64,000 bases of DNA from Tetrahymena thermophila SB210 (taxonomy: Eukaryota > Ciliophora > Oligohymenophorea > Hymenostomatida > Tetrahymenidae), in the NCBI RefSeq assembly GCF_000189635.1, contig NW_002476175.1, positions 19,175 through 83,174 on the forward strand, in the 5' to 3' direction. Below, in pieces: positions 12,600 to 23,279 of the stretch. Each line of letters begins with the position of its first letter. Within the stretch, counting starts at the first letter, position 1. Position numbers and translations under genes: made by a program. The notes under the pieces are model-generated. The model saw only the letters and a list, made by a program, of their open reading frames with translations. It did not search any database and was not told where the DNA came from.

Positions 12600-15500
12600 C
12601 TGTAATATCAAAAGTTACAATTAAAAATTGTAAATTAATCTAATAATAGTGAGTTGTTATTGATTTACTTAATTCAATCAGAATCTGATTACTTTAATTT
12701 ATTTCTAAATTTTTTATAATTAATAGTTACTCCTTTTTTTTAACAAATTAAATAAATTAAAGCAAGAAAAATACTTCAAATATTTAGTATTTTTGAATAT
12801 CCACCAGTCAAAATAAATAAGGAATTTATTTTATATATTATTAAATTCATATTAATTTAACAAAGTTTCATAATATATATATCTTATAAACATAAACTAT
12901 ATAGCTATTCAGCCTAATTAATAATAAAATAACATCATTTATAAAATACATTTATATGCGTGAATTAGATTATCTATTAAAAAAAACAATAAAAATAATT
13001 AATTTAATAATTTTGCTCGTTTTTAAAAAAATAAAATTAAGAAAATAATTTAAATCAAATTTACTATTCGATTTTTTTATTTTCTAAACATTTAAATATA
13101 TATCTATAACAAATTTTTAGTTTTAAATCAATATCAAAAGCAAATATGCTTCTTGACTAATCTCTTAAATTTATTGATCCTCTGTTTTATCTTTGATTAT
13201 TATTTTTTGTCAATTTGATTAAAGCTATAAATAAAATATTGTTTACAAAAGAATAAATTTAGTAAAAGTATAAAAAAATAAAAAAAATTCATAATAAATC
13301 TAAGTTATTTAATTAATTTTACTATAAATCTATGCTTAAAATAAATATATTGGTAGACTTTTTAATAGCAGAAATTAAATTTAAGACATCTGTTCCAAAA
13401 ATGTTATTCTCTCTATTAAAAAGTATATTTTTAACTAAATTAATCAAAAATAAATTTGATAATATGAAAAAACAATAAACTAAAATTATATTTAATAATA
13501 TTAATTTTCTGGTTAATAAAAAATAATTTTTACTAAAAGTCTAATTCTAAAACTGAAAGCTTAGTGCAATCTAATAAAATCGGATATATACCCTATACCC
13601 CTAAAGTACTGATATTGTTGTATCTTTTTAGGAAATAAATTAATATTTAGTATTTTAAATTAAAATTGCTAACTTAAATTATATCTTAGAATGATAAATT
13701 GGTAGCAAAACACTTTAAATCAATATCTGAAAAATTAATATTTTTACCCAAGCCATAAAATTAAACTTTATAATTTATTGCATTTCGATAAAGCTTGTCC
13801 TAAATCATAAGCTCCTTAATCTTCTATGTAATTGCACCTTTTTTGATTACAAAACATGAAAAACATGATTTAGTTTTTTAATTTATTTTAATATTTAATG
13901 ATGAACATTTCAAATAATAAAACAATCTTTTACCCTAACCAGAGACTCACTTCTTTGAGATTCTTACAATTTTATAAATTAGTACTTAAATTTGTTACTC
14001 CTTTCTATCCAATATTGTTATCACTTTAGTATTAAAAAATTTTTAAGATTATTTCATAAACCTTCAAAATCAAAGAAATAATATTTAATTGAAAAAAAAT
14101 AATTAATATTTAGATTTGAGTTTAAAAAAAATGCTTAATTCGCAAAATAATTTAAACAAATAATAATGTAAAAATAATATTTTTATTTAATTTTTACTAG
14201 AGTTCAAGTCCTAAAATTGAAAGATTGGAACAGTTTGATATAGATTTACCCAAATATTATATACCCTCTTCACCAATATTATTTTTTCTTTTATAAATAA
14301 AATTTTAACAGATTACATTTGAAATAAAAAAATTTAAGTAAAAAAAAAAAAACTAGAAAAAGCTATTTAAAAATGTATACCAAATAAATAAATGTTTCAA
14401 TTTTATAAACGAAAAATTTTAATTAAAAAATATTATTTGGGATTTGTTAAAAGAATACCTTAAATTTAAATCTAAAGTTGATAAATTATTAAACTTAGTC
14501 AAAGCCATGGCTAAGCTCCTAGCTCCTTGCATCCCAATACAATTATCCCTTTTTTAATATTCATTTAAATTAAATTCATATAAAATTAATAAATAATTTA
14601 AAATGAAAGAAAGAGATAATATTTTAAATAGAAAAAATAATTTAAAAAATTTAAAAAGGAATTTTATTGTAATACTACTGAAAAATATTTAAATTATTAT
14701 GATAGCTAAGTAAATTACTTCAAACATAATTTTAAAGAAGAGATGTGATAAAAATTTAGCAAAGCAGATCCTAGAGTTTGTACATCTTAATCATTAATCT
14801 AATTTTTTCTTTCAAAAATGAATTAATTGATATTGTTTTAATTTAATATTAAATAGAAATATATATTTATAATTAAAATTTTATTCCAAGTTAAAGTAGT
14901 AAATTTCATTAAACAAATTACTGATATATGAAATTTATTTAAAATAACTAAAAATTATTTTACTAAAAGTCAAACAATAATTTTTATAGTTTTTTGCATG
15001 TTGCTAGAGCAGATAATTATGAATATGAATTGAAAGGTTCTACTATATGTTATCTATTATTATTTTAAATATTAGTTTGATGGTATTTTAAATAATTTTA
15101 ATACTAAACATATATTTTAAATTTAGCAAAAATACAATAAAAATAGATTTTTTAGTTTCTTTTTATTTGAAATTAAAATTAAACAATAACTTTACCCCAA
15201 AAATAATTGTAAACTTTATAAGCTGACACACATTGCTATACCTTAACATAGTCCTACTCTACCACTTTTTCCAATTTCATTCTTACTTTTAATTTATTAA
15301 ATATTAAAAGTTAAAAAATTTAATATGCAGAACTGATAATATTTTTTTAAGAGTTAATTATGTAAAATTTAATTAGTTTGAATTTTAACAAAGTTATTCT
15401 TTCATATAATGCAGTAAATATTATAAATATATAATCTTTACCTAAGCTTAAGTACTAAATTTTAAAGCTATTCACAGTTGGCTATTGCAGAGCCTAAACT

Positions 15501-15960
15501 TTAAGCACCAGAATTATTAATTTAGTTTTATCTTTTAATTTTTCATTATAAAAATTCTTATTAAATATGGCTAAAATTTTTAATTTAATACAGAATTAAG
15601 AATTTAAAAATTTTAATAACTTGTGTTTAAAAGCTTGAAGTAATCTAAATTTTAAAATATCAAGCAAAATAAGAAAACAATGGTGTAATTTTTTTAAATT
15701 ATATATTTTTTGCTGTTCCTACTCCTTAGAAATAAAACAATACATCTAAATAAAATTTATTTACTTAAAATTTAGAGTCAAATTTAAAAGGTTTTTTAAT
15801 TCCAATAAAGTAGAATTTAAATTAGAAAAACACCTTTCTCCTAGTTTATTTTTTCTTTTTTTAAAAAAATCAATTAATATTTATATTTAATTTAAGATTT
15901 TTATCTTAATAAAATATCTACATAAAAATACACTTTTCTATACAAAAAAGAAATACTTTA
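12600..15960. repeat. Segmental duplication, copy 2 (direct, with 7330-10020)
   Basis: Second copy of the LRR-bearing segment; see the copy 1 entry. It carries about 800 bp (13640-14455) missing from copy 1, containing exons 14287-14198, 14023-13934 and 13837-13748. Because these sit in the intact gene, the simplest reading is a deletion in copy 1. Confidence 0.85.
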
Positions 15961-16831
15961 ATGGATAAAAAAAGTAAATTAAAAAATTTAACTTTAGGTT
16001 AATTTTTAAAGATAATAGATTTTTACAGTTCGACAAACTCATAAATAATAAATTTTAGCCTTAGTCTCCAATTTTATTTCCCCTGAAATTAAATTAACAT
16101 CAAAAAAATAGTTTATTTTATTAAATATTAAAGAATTTGTTAAATATGCTTTTAATTTTAAAAATAAAAAATATAACTAAATAATTATTAGTTTACTTAA
16201 AATTTAGATCTAATTCTTAAAGTTTGATACATTATGTTATCCCAGATCCTATATAAAATCCATCTTATTCCTCTATTTCTTTATCACTATTATAGTATTT
16301 TTTTTTCAAAAATGACATTTTGATTAATTTACTTTTATTTAAATTTAGTAAAATTTATTCAAATAATAAAAAGTGAATATTTTTTTACAATTCTTCTAAT
16401 AATATTAATATAGTAATAATATTGCATGCTAACACAAAATCAATAAATCAAATATTTAACCAAATACAAAATTCATAAATTTAATAATTTTTTATTTATT
16501 ATATTAATCTAGTTTTTTTTTGTGCATGCAATATTACTACTATATATTATAAATTTAAAATAATTAATTAAATAAAATCATACCTAAGATTTAAAAATAA
16601 TTTTGTGAGGTCAGTGCATTTTTTTAAAGTAGAACTTAAATTAAAAATATATAAATCTCCTATACATCTATATTTTTAATTAATAAAATTACAATATTTG
16701 TATTTTTAAAGATTTAAATATTAAAAAAGCTGTTTTTTTTATATACTACAATCAGTGGTGAAATTATCATATGCTTTATTTTTAGTTAAATAAATATGTA
16801 AATATTAATTTTTTTTATTTTGATTTTCCAT
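13134..16831 (-). CDS. Leucine-rich-repeat protein (RNI-like), intact
   Basis: Thirteen exons: 16831-16747, 16659-16584, 16286-16197, 15854-15765, 15531-15442, 15285-15196, 14808-14719, 14548-14459, 14287-14198, 14023-13934, 13837-13748, 13623-13534 and 13224-13134. Exons 3-12 are each exactly 90 nt and all end in phase 2; the total is 1152 nt, 383 residues, TGA stop. Each 90-nt exon encodes one repeat of the form N-x-I-x-x-x-G-(x)n-L-x-x-x-L-x-x-C-x-x-L-x-x-L-x-L-x-L, e.g. GQKGVTNLSTNLQNCKNL, the ribonuclease-inhibitor-like LRR pattern. It ends in a basic tail (KQRINKFKRLVKKHICF). It is presumably a curved solenoid for protein binding; partner and role unknown. The joint of exons 1 and 2 is the least certain part. 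A foldback element sits in intron 2. Confidence 0.8.
16411..16542. mobile_element. Small foldback (MITE-like) element in LRR intron
   Basis: The terminal inverted repeats are TAGTAATAATATTGCATGC at 16411-16429 and GCATGCAATATTACTACTA at 16524-16542, matching over 19 bp with one mismatch. Each end is bordered by TA, as expected for a TA target-site duplication of the Tc1/mariner type. The element is 132 bp with no coding capacity. It lies in the intron between exons 2 and 3 of the minus-strand LRR gene (16287-16583). The length is short, so chance is not excluded. Confidence 0.5.
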
Positions 16832-17536
16832 TTAAAATTTATTTATATTTATTTTCTATCCTTAAGGAGAGATTTAAGTTAGTTTGAGAAAATATTGAAA
16901 TAGTTAAGAATTTTTTTTAAGTAAATAATAATATTATTAATTTTTTTGATTGTATACTGTTTGTTTACATCTTCTAGCTTTTAGTAGCATTATTTTTATG
17001 TCATATTTTTTATTTTTTTTTGCAGCTAATTACTAAATCAAATTATAATATTGTTATAAATTTTAAAAATATTTTATATGTTATTATTTCTATTTATATA
17101 AATTTAGAAAAGGGAGTTCTGAAATTCTATTATTCTTTATGATTTTGCTATTAAAAAATATTTATAGAGTAGATACGAAGTTTAAATGCTTAGATTACTC
17201 TAAATTTATAATTAATTATTATATCTATATTTTTTTAATTTATCCCTTTACTATAAAATTTTTCAATCAAACATTAATAACTAAATTTTTAAATAAAATT
17301 ATTAATTTTGGGAAGTTAGTTGAGACCTAAAAAAATTTTTTTTAATTTATTTTTCCATTCACTTTAATAGTGAAATCTCACATGTTCCTCCCCTTAATTG
17401 TTTATAATTGTTAATAAAAATATTAAAGAAAGAAAGATTAAAAAATGAATAAATTAAATAAAATTAATTAAAAAAGGAAAAATTTTTAAAACTTAACAAA
17501 ACTAATAATTTTGATAGCAAATATAACTTAAAAAAA
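16832..17536. other. Intergenic, LRR 5' flank to tRNA
   Basis: AT-rich. It contains the 5' flank of the minus-strand LRR gene and the 3' flank of tRNA-Gly. The short plus-strand open stretch at 17139-17330 has no coding features. Nothing else seen. Confidence 0.5.
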
Positions 17537-17607
17537 TGCACCGACCGGGAATCGAACCCGGGTCAAAGCGATGGCAACGCTCTATTCTACCACTAAACCA
17601 TCGGTGC
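17537..17607 (-). tRNA. tRNA-Gly(GCC)
   Basis: A 71-nt cloverleaf on the minus strand: acceptor GCACCGA paired with TCGGTGC plus discriminator A, and anticodon arm GAGCG-TTGCCAT-CGCTT giving anticodon GCC. The T arm contains the B-box-type GGTTCGATTCC. A T-run (plus-strand A6 at 17531-17536) immediately downstream serves as the Pol III terminator. CCA is not encoded. The sequence is identical to the copy at 22614-22684. Confidence 0.97.
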
Positions 17608-17820
17608 TTACGGTGAAATACTTAATTACAATTCATTAGTTAACAAAAATGTTTTAAGAATAAAATAATTATTTGGAAGCATAAAGAAACTTTATAAAAT
17701 AAGAAAAATATTCTTTTAAATTAAAGTTATAAAAATAAATTTAATAAGAACATAGTTATAAATATTAAAAAAAAAAGTAAAATAAAATAGGAAGAAAAAT
17801 AAAACAATTTAAATTAAAGA

Positions 17821-19091
17821 ATGAAAGCTGCTTCACAAGAAGTATTTTTAAAACTTTACTAAAAAATATTAAATTCTAAATTTTATATAATTAAATTTAA
17901 ATAGGATCAAAACGAATCAACTGCATTAGAAATCAATAAAAGGTACAATCAATAAATTATCAAAATCAAATAATTTCATTTTTTATAGTTTTATTAAAAT
18001 AAGTGCTCAAGATTTAGTTGATATTTATGAAAAAATTAGTTAGCAAAAAGATTTAATTTCTTTAAAATTAGAACTTGTGTAATATTTATTAATTATATAT
18101 GTTAATTTAGAATATATTTTGCTTTTTAATAAATTCATAGAAATTGCCAATTACAAAACGATAATTTAAATAGATTAACTGAACATATAGTATAAAATGT
18201 AAATCTACAAAAGTTACAATTATATTTAGGGTACAAATGAATTTTTCTTCTAATTTTATTTTTAAATTTAACTTTCTAAAACAGATGTAATTAAATCTAA
18301 ACCTAAGGGATTTATAATATGAGCTAATAAGTTGCTGACCTCATTAATCTAAAATATCTAGTTCTTTCCTTTGGGTAATTAATTTACTGATTCTAAATAT
18401 TTTATTAAGAATTTTTATTATTTTAGAAATTGTTAAATTGGATCTCTTGGGTTTTTACATATAGCTTATGCTATTTCGAAGTTAACAAATATAAAGATAT
18501 TAAGGGTATACCTTTGGTAAAATATGTATCTTTGATTAAAGTTATTTTAATAACAATTTATATCATGCTTAGGAAATGTACACTAAAGAATGATTATATG
18601 AACTAAATAGCTGAGTAAATTTAATGTTGGAAAAATATTCTATATTTAAGTCTTGATTTAAGGTAAAAATATTTTTGCTTTGATTCTTTCTGAGTCATTT
18701 TTTGATGAAGTAACAATAGATTAAACAACGAAGGAGTAATAGCTATTGCATAATCTTTAAGTAAATTAGAAAACTTAAAAAGTCTATTACTAAACATGGA
18801 GTATTTATGATTATTTTTTTATAATTTATTAATAAAATTTATATTAATTTAAAAAGATATAACTTTTATGACTCTTTTGGATGTTTTGAAATTGTTAAGT
18901 ATTTAAAGTTACTAAAAAATTTACTCTACCTGAATTTGAATTTATTGTATTAAAACTATTCATTTATTCATTTCAAATTCTTAATACTAAAAATGTTAAC
19001 ATTTAAAAGGTCTCTTACTATCAATAGTTAGTCTATATAACTTATTCAGTAAAGTTGTAAAAAAATGAAGAAATTGGTTTTCTTTCGATGA
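17821..19091 (+). CDS. Leucine-rich-repeat protein (RNI-like)
   Basis: Nine exons: 17821-17942, 17989-18078, 18141-18230, 18285-18374, 18427-18516, 18573-18662, 18711-18800, 18857-18946 and 19010-19091; 834 nt, 277 residues, TGA stop. The seven internal exons are each exactly 90 nt, phase 2 at both ends, and encode one LRR apiece, e.g. NNEGVIAIAQSLSKLENLKS and YNMSQQVADLINLKYLVLSF. The short C-terminal exon ends KKMKKLVFFR, a basic cap like those of the minus-strand LRR genes. Introns are only 46-63 nt. It lies about 1 kb from, and divergent to, the LRR gene at 13134-16831, with a tRNA between them. It probably belongs to the same expanded ciliate family. No signal peptide or membrane segment is evident, and no function can be assigned. 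Confidence 0.82.
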
Positions 19092-20579
19092 AATTCACTC
19101 ATTATTAGTTAAATTAAAATGTAATAATTATTTATTCAAGCATTTAAATTAAAATAAATCATAATTTTATTTTATTTTGTAATTAAAAATTAGCTAGAAT
19201 TTTAGGTAATGAAAAAAAAAATTCATGCCATCTTAAAATAATAAATAAATAAATGATAACTAAAAAATTATAATTTTAAAAGTCATCAATTTAATTATTC
19301 TTTCCTAAAAACTATTTATTTTTTCACTATTATTTCATTTTTGTGTTAACAAAATAAATGTGTTATTATAAAAAATGCTTAAATTTATAAATTTTAAGAA
19401 ATAAAGTGTATTGTGTGATAGGCTTAACCTTATCTTAAATTATATTAATTAAATAATATTATTTAAAATATAATCTTGATTTTTAGCACCTATTTACAAA
19501 TAGAAGTTATAAGTTAGTTTAAACTAAAACTTCTACAATTTTTAAAATATAAAAATTAAATTAAAATCTGTGTTTTAAAAAGTTTTCTTAAAAGTTAATA
19601 TTAAGCAAATTTTTGTGTAGTAATTATAGTCAGTTCTGAAAAAAATTTTAGTTCATATCTAATTACAAAATATTTATTTAGCTCACAAAATACAAATTTT
19701 ATACACAAAAATATATATTTTGATTAAAGAATAAAAATATTGATTAATTAATTAATTTTTTTCCCTAAGTTTTTTTTAATTTAAATATTATTTTTGTTCT
19801 TTAATCAAAATATATATTTTTGTGTATAAAATTTGTATTTAGTGAGCTAAATATATATTTTGTAATTAGATATGCACTAAAATTTTTTTCAGAACTGACT
19901 ATACTATCATACTATGATGTCTATTAGTTATTTAAATATTTTTAATATACAAAGAGAATAAGTTTATCTCCTTATTTTTTTAAATAATGCAATATTTAGA
20001 AAATAAAATCTAAAGAAAAATTAGGAAAATTTATTAATTATTAATTTTATACAATTAAATAATATTTTAATTTATTTCGTTCGATGAACTTATTCTATAT
20101 TTATTTAATTTTCTTAAAATATTTCCACCCCTTATTAAACAATATAAAAACTTTTAAGACATTTTATGTTAATTTATCAATTAAAATTAAATTAAAAAGT
20201 ATCTTATTATTATTCCTTAAATTGCTTCTATATCAAGTGGATGTAAATTAATTTTTTTCTACTTTTTATGCATTGAAATTAAATTAAAATTTTAACATTT
20301 TTTAAACATTAAACTTAAATTAAATTTGAATATATTTATTTATTTTGTTCAACTTTTATTTTCAACTTTTAAAAAAGAAAGTATATAATAGAAATTAGAA
20401 TATTTATTTAATTTAATTTGATTGAAAATTGATCAAAAATTTTAATAAGATGAAATTTTTATCTCTATTGATTCCTATTTTATTTATAATTTTTCTTGTA
20501 ATACAAAAATAACATATAATTTAACACGAAAATTTCTAAAACGTAATTTACAAATTTATTGATTAAATTAAAATAAAAT
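19092..20579. other. Intergenic with one foldback element
   Basis: AT-rich DNA between the LRR gene and the biotin-ligase gene (3' ends facing). Apart from the 275-bp foldback element at 19627-19901, nothing recognisable was seen. Confidence 0.5.
19627..19901. mobile_element. Long-TIR foldback element (MITE-like), TA target site
   Basis: An almost perfect palindrome. The left arm from TAGTCAGTTCTGAAAAAAAT runs about 112 bp and matches the reverse complement of the right arm ending ATTTTTTTCAGAACTGACTA, with about four mismatches. A loop of about 50 bp separates the arms. TA lies directly outside both ends (19625-19626 and 19902-19903), as for Tc1/mariner-type insertions. There is no coding capacity, so it would need a transposase in trans. 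The near-identity of the arms suggests a fairly recent origin or arm correction. Confidence 0.75.
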
Positions 20580-22403
20580 TCAAAATTATCTCATTCTTCC
20601 TTCGTAAATTGCTTCTATTTCTTAAGGATCGCTTAAACTTTGCAACCACGCATTTCCATATTCGCTTAACCCTTTAAAGATACCCTCTTATAAAACATTT
20701 GTTAATGTCAAATCATAAATTTTAACTTTTTAATTAAGATACATCATCCTTTCTTGAACTTTATCTAAAATTGCTTGAAAAGAGTTTTGCTATGAAACTT
20801 TTTATAGATTGTTAGATAATTTAGTCCATAGATGCTATATAAATTCAAAAATATCTATATCATTTTACTAACTTAATTCACTCTTTAAACATGTAGATCC
20901 AGCTATTTCTACTGGGCTGTGATTTAGATTAACTCCTATACCTATAGATACATGCTCATCTTCGACTTTACAAAGTACCCCAGAAATTTTCTTTTCATTC
21001 ATAAAAATGTCATTAATCCACTTAAGCACAGGTGAAATTTATTTCTTTTCTTGAGGAATGTACAGATCAAGGGTTTCAATTACTGAAATTGCAGAAAGTT
21101 ATGGTAAACAATAACTTAGCAAAGGATCATACTTCACTAAGAATGTTACATAACAGTTACCTTTTGGAGATATCCATACATTATTATGTTAGCCTTATCC
21201 TTTAAATTGTTAATCGGCTAAGAAAGCATAACTGATTTTTTCTGTTACGTAAACCTTCTTCCAAAACTTAGCTATATTCATAGTTGAGTCTATTAAATTA
21301 AAATGAAAACATTCAATTTAGTTTTCTTGTTTTTAAAAGCTTTTTTTTGTAAAATTTATTTAAGGATAGAGCTCTTCTTAATGCAGTGTTTGTATAATAT
21401 ACTCATTTGCTTGAAAGTCAATCATTCTTTAATGATGCTTATAAATCCAATCACTTATTAAATTTTTGGAATACAGAGAGTACAATCCTAATGATTATTG
21501 GTTAGTATTTGGTCTGCTTTATTGCAATAAATCTCCAAAATTAAAGTTAGGATAAAAGAATTATTAATTAATTTATTAATTATGACAATTATTTATATTT
21601 TGTGTCTAAATAAAATATTTTGGTTTTTTTATAACTCCTTCAGATAATTCTGATAAAAACTCACCACAAGTTAAAATAGCATCTGTGCTTTTTAGATGAA
21701 TTGAAGTTTATTAATTATCATTTTATTGAATGACAACATTTTTATTTTGTTATATTTCATTAGTTTATTATTCATCTAATGTTGAATGAGAAATTAAACT
21801 TCCTAATCCAAAATCTGGGCTAATAAATTTTTTGATAGTATTTGCATTTTCAGTCAAATCGAATATGGATTTGAGCTTTTAAACTTCTGATTTTTCAAAT
21901 GATTGAGTTACTATCTTTAACAATTCTAAATTTTTGTATTTTGGATCTAAATTAGCTTAAGCTTGTCCATTTTCTTTAGTAAATACTAACTTTAATAAAA
22001 GAGTAAACAATTATCTACTAAGATCTGCAAAATCTTTTTCACTTTTTGTTATATTTTAATTTGCATCTACTCTTTATAATATTTCAGGAGAATCCTAGTC
22101 TTTTATTTTCAGCACTTTTTTTACTAATTCTTCATTTTACAAAGGGTATATGTTGTTTGCGTAGACAAAAATTTCATTTTATTTCTCGATTCCTAGATTA
22201 GAATAAGTCATTTCTTTGTAGTGATGTTATTCATTCATACATTCTATTTCTTTATAAAGTTTAGTTTAAATGCTCATTAAATCTGGAATGTCTACAACTA
22301 AAATATATCCGTTTAGCTAAAAGAAGCTAACAATTTCTTTTCTTAAGCTATCATGTTAAGGTAGCCCAGCCTACTTAATTTGTTCAAAAGTAAATTGACT
22401 CAT
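20580..22403 (-). CDS. Biotin--protein ligase (holocarboxylase synthetase)
   Basis: A single intronless frame of 607 residues under the ciliate code (1824 nt, TGA stop). The C-terminal about 240 residues are the BirA/LplA-type catalytic domain. IDSTMNIAK starts it at about 371; FLADQQFKGQGQHNNVW at about 395 is the biotinyl-AMP loop, with GQGQ in place of the usual GRGR. Then come SPKGNCYVT, LKWINDIFMNEKKISGVL (about 460) and GIGVNLNHSP (about 487), followed by the small C-terminal domain. It makes biotinyl-5'-AMP and transfers biotin to a lysine of carboxylases. The N-terminal about 360 residues are Gln-rich and not recognised; eukaryotic ligases commonly carry long, variable N-terminal extensions. 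It lies between two identical tRNA-Gly genes. Confidence 0.88.
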
Positions 22404-22613
22404 TTAGTTAAATAAAAAAAGAAAAGATTGCTCTAATAATTACCACTTAATAATATTTATATGATTAATTAGTAATATTAATTTACAAATTTAAAAAATA
22501 ATAAATTAAAATTAGAATATTCATTTCTTTTTTCTATTTTATTTATTTAATTTTACAAAATTCTAATATTAAATATAAATTCTAAATTTAAATTAATCAT
22601 TTAAAATAAAAAA

Positions 22614-22684
22614 TGCACCGACCGGGAATCGAACCCGGGTCAAAGCGATGGCAACGCTCTATTCTACCACTAAACCATCGGTGC
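22614..22684 (-). tRNA. tRNA-Gly(GCC), second copy
   Basis: 71 nt, identical to the gene at 17537-17607, anticodon GCC, same discriminator A. A T-run (plus-strand A5 just below 22614) follows as Pol III terminator. The flanks differ from the first copy beyond the gene and terminator, so this is a dispersed repeat rather than a recent block duplication. Confidence 0.97.
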
Positions 22685-23279
22685 TTAAGTTGAAATTATT
22701 CGCTTTAATTTTGTTTCGTTGATATTTTTTTGTGATTTTTGCTAAAATAAGAATTAATGATTAAAACTGACTCTTTAATTGAGTGTTTTTTGTTATTAAT
22801 TATGAATCTTTTTTTTCATTTCTTACAATAATTATATTAAAATTTTTTAATACATATAATTAATCATTAATTAGAGTAGTTTTATTTCTTAACTTGAATT
22901 TATTTATGCAAGTATGCATGAAAAGTTAATAAAAGAATTAATGATAAATCACAATAATTGTTTCCACTTGCTTTTCAGATTAAATTTCAATATTTTGTTA
23001 ATAATTGAAAGATATAAAATCACTAAATTTATGATATTTGTTTATTAATTAATGCTGTGACAAAAATTCAAATTCTTTGTCTTTCTTTCTTTTTGTTTAT
23101 TTATTTAATTATTTGATTTGATTTATATTTATTTAAAGTTTAAAAATAGTGGAGTTTGAGTGGTTTGATTTAAATAGCTGAATTAATAATAACAAGTCAT
23201 ACACAGTATTATTAAATTGAGTACAGAATAATATTTATATGTTTTTTATATATATTAAAATTATTTTTGATCAACAAAA
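22685..23279. other. Intergenic
   Basis: AT-rich DNA between tRNA-Gly and the 3' end of the uS3 gene; nothing recognisable seen. Confidence 0.5.

Noticed and set aside
17139-17330. Plus-strand frame of 63 codons
   Set aside because: Ile/Phe/Lys/Asn-rich as expected of AT-rich DNA; no homologue-like motif.
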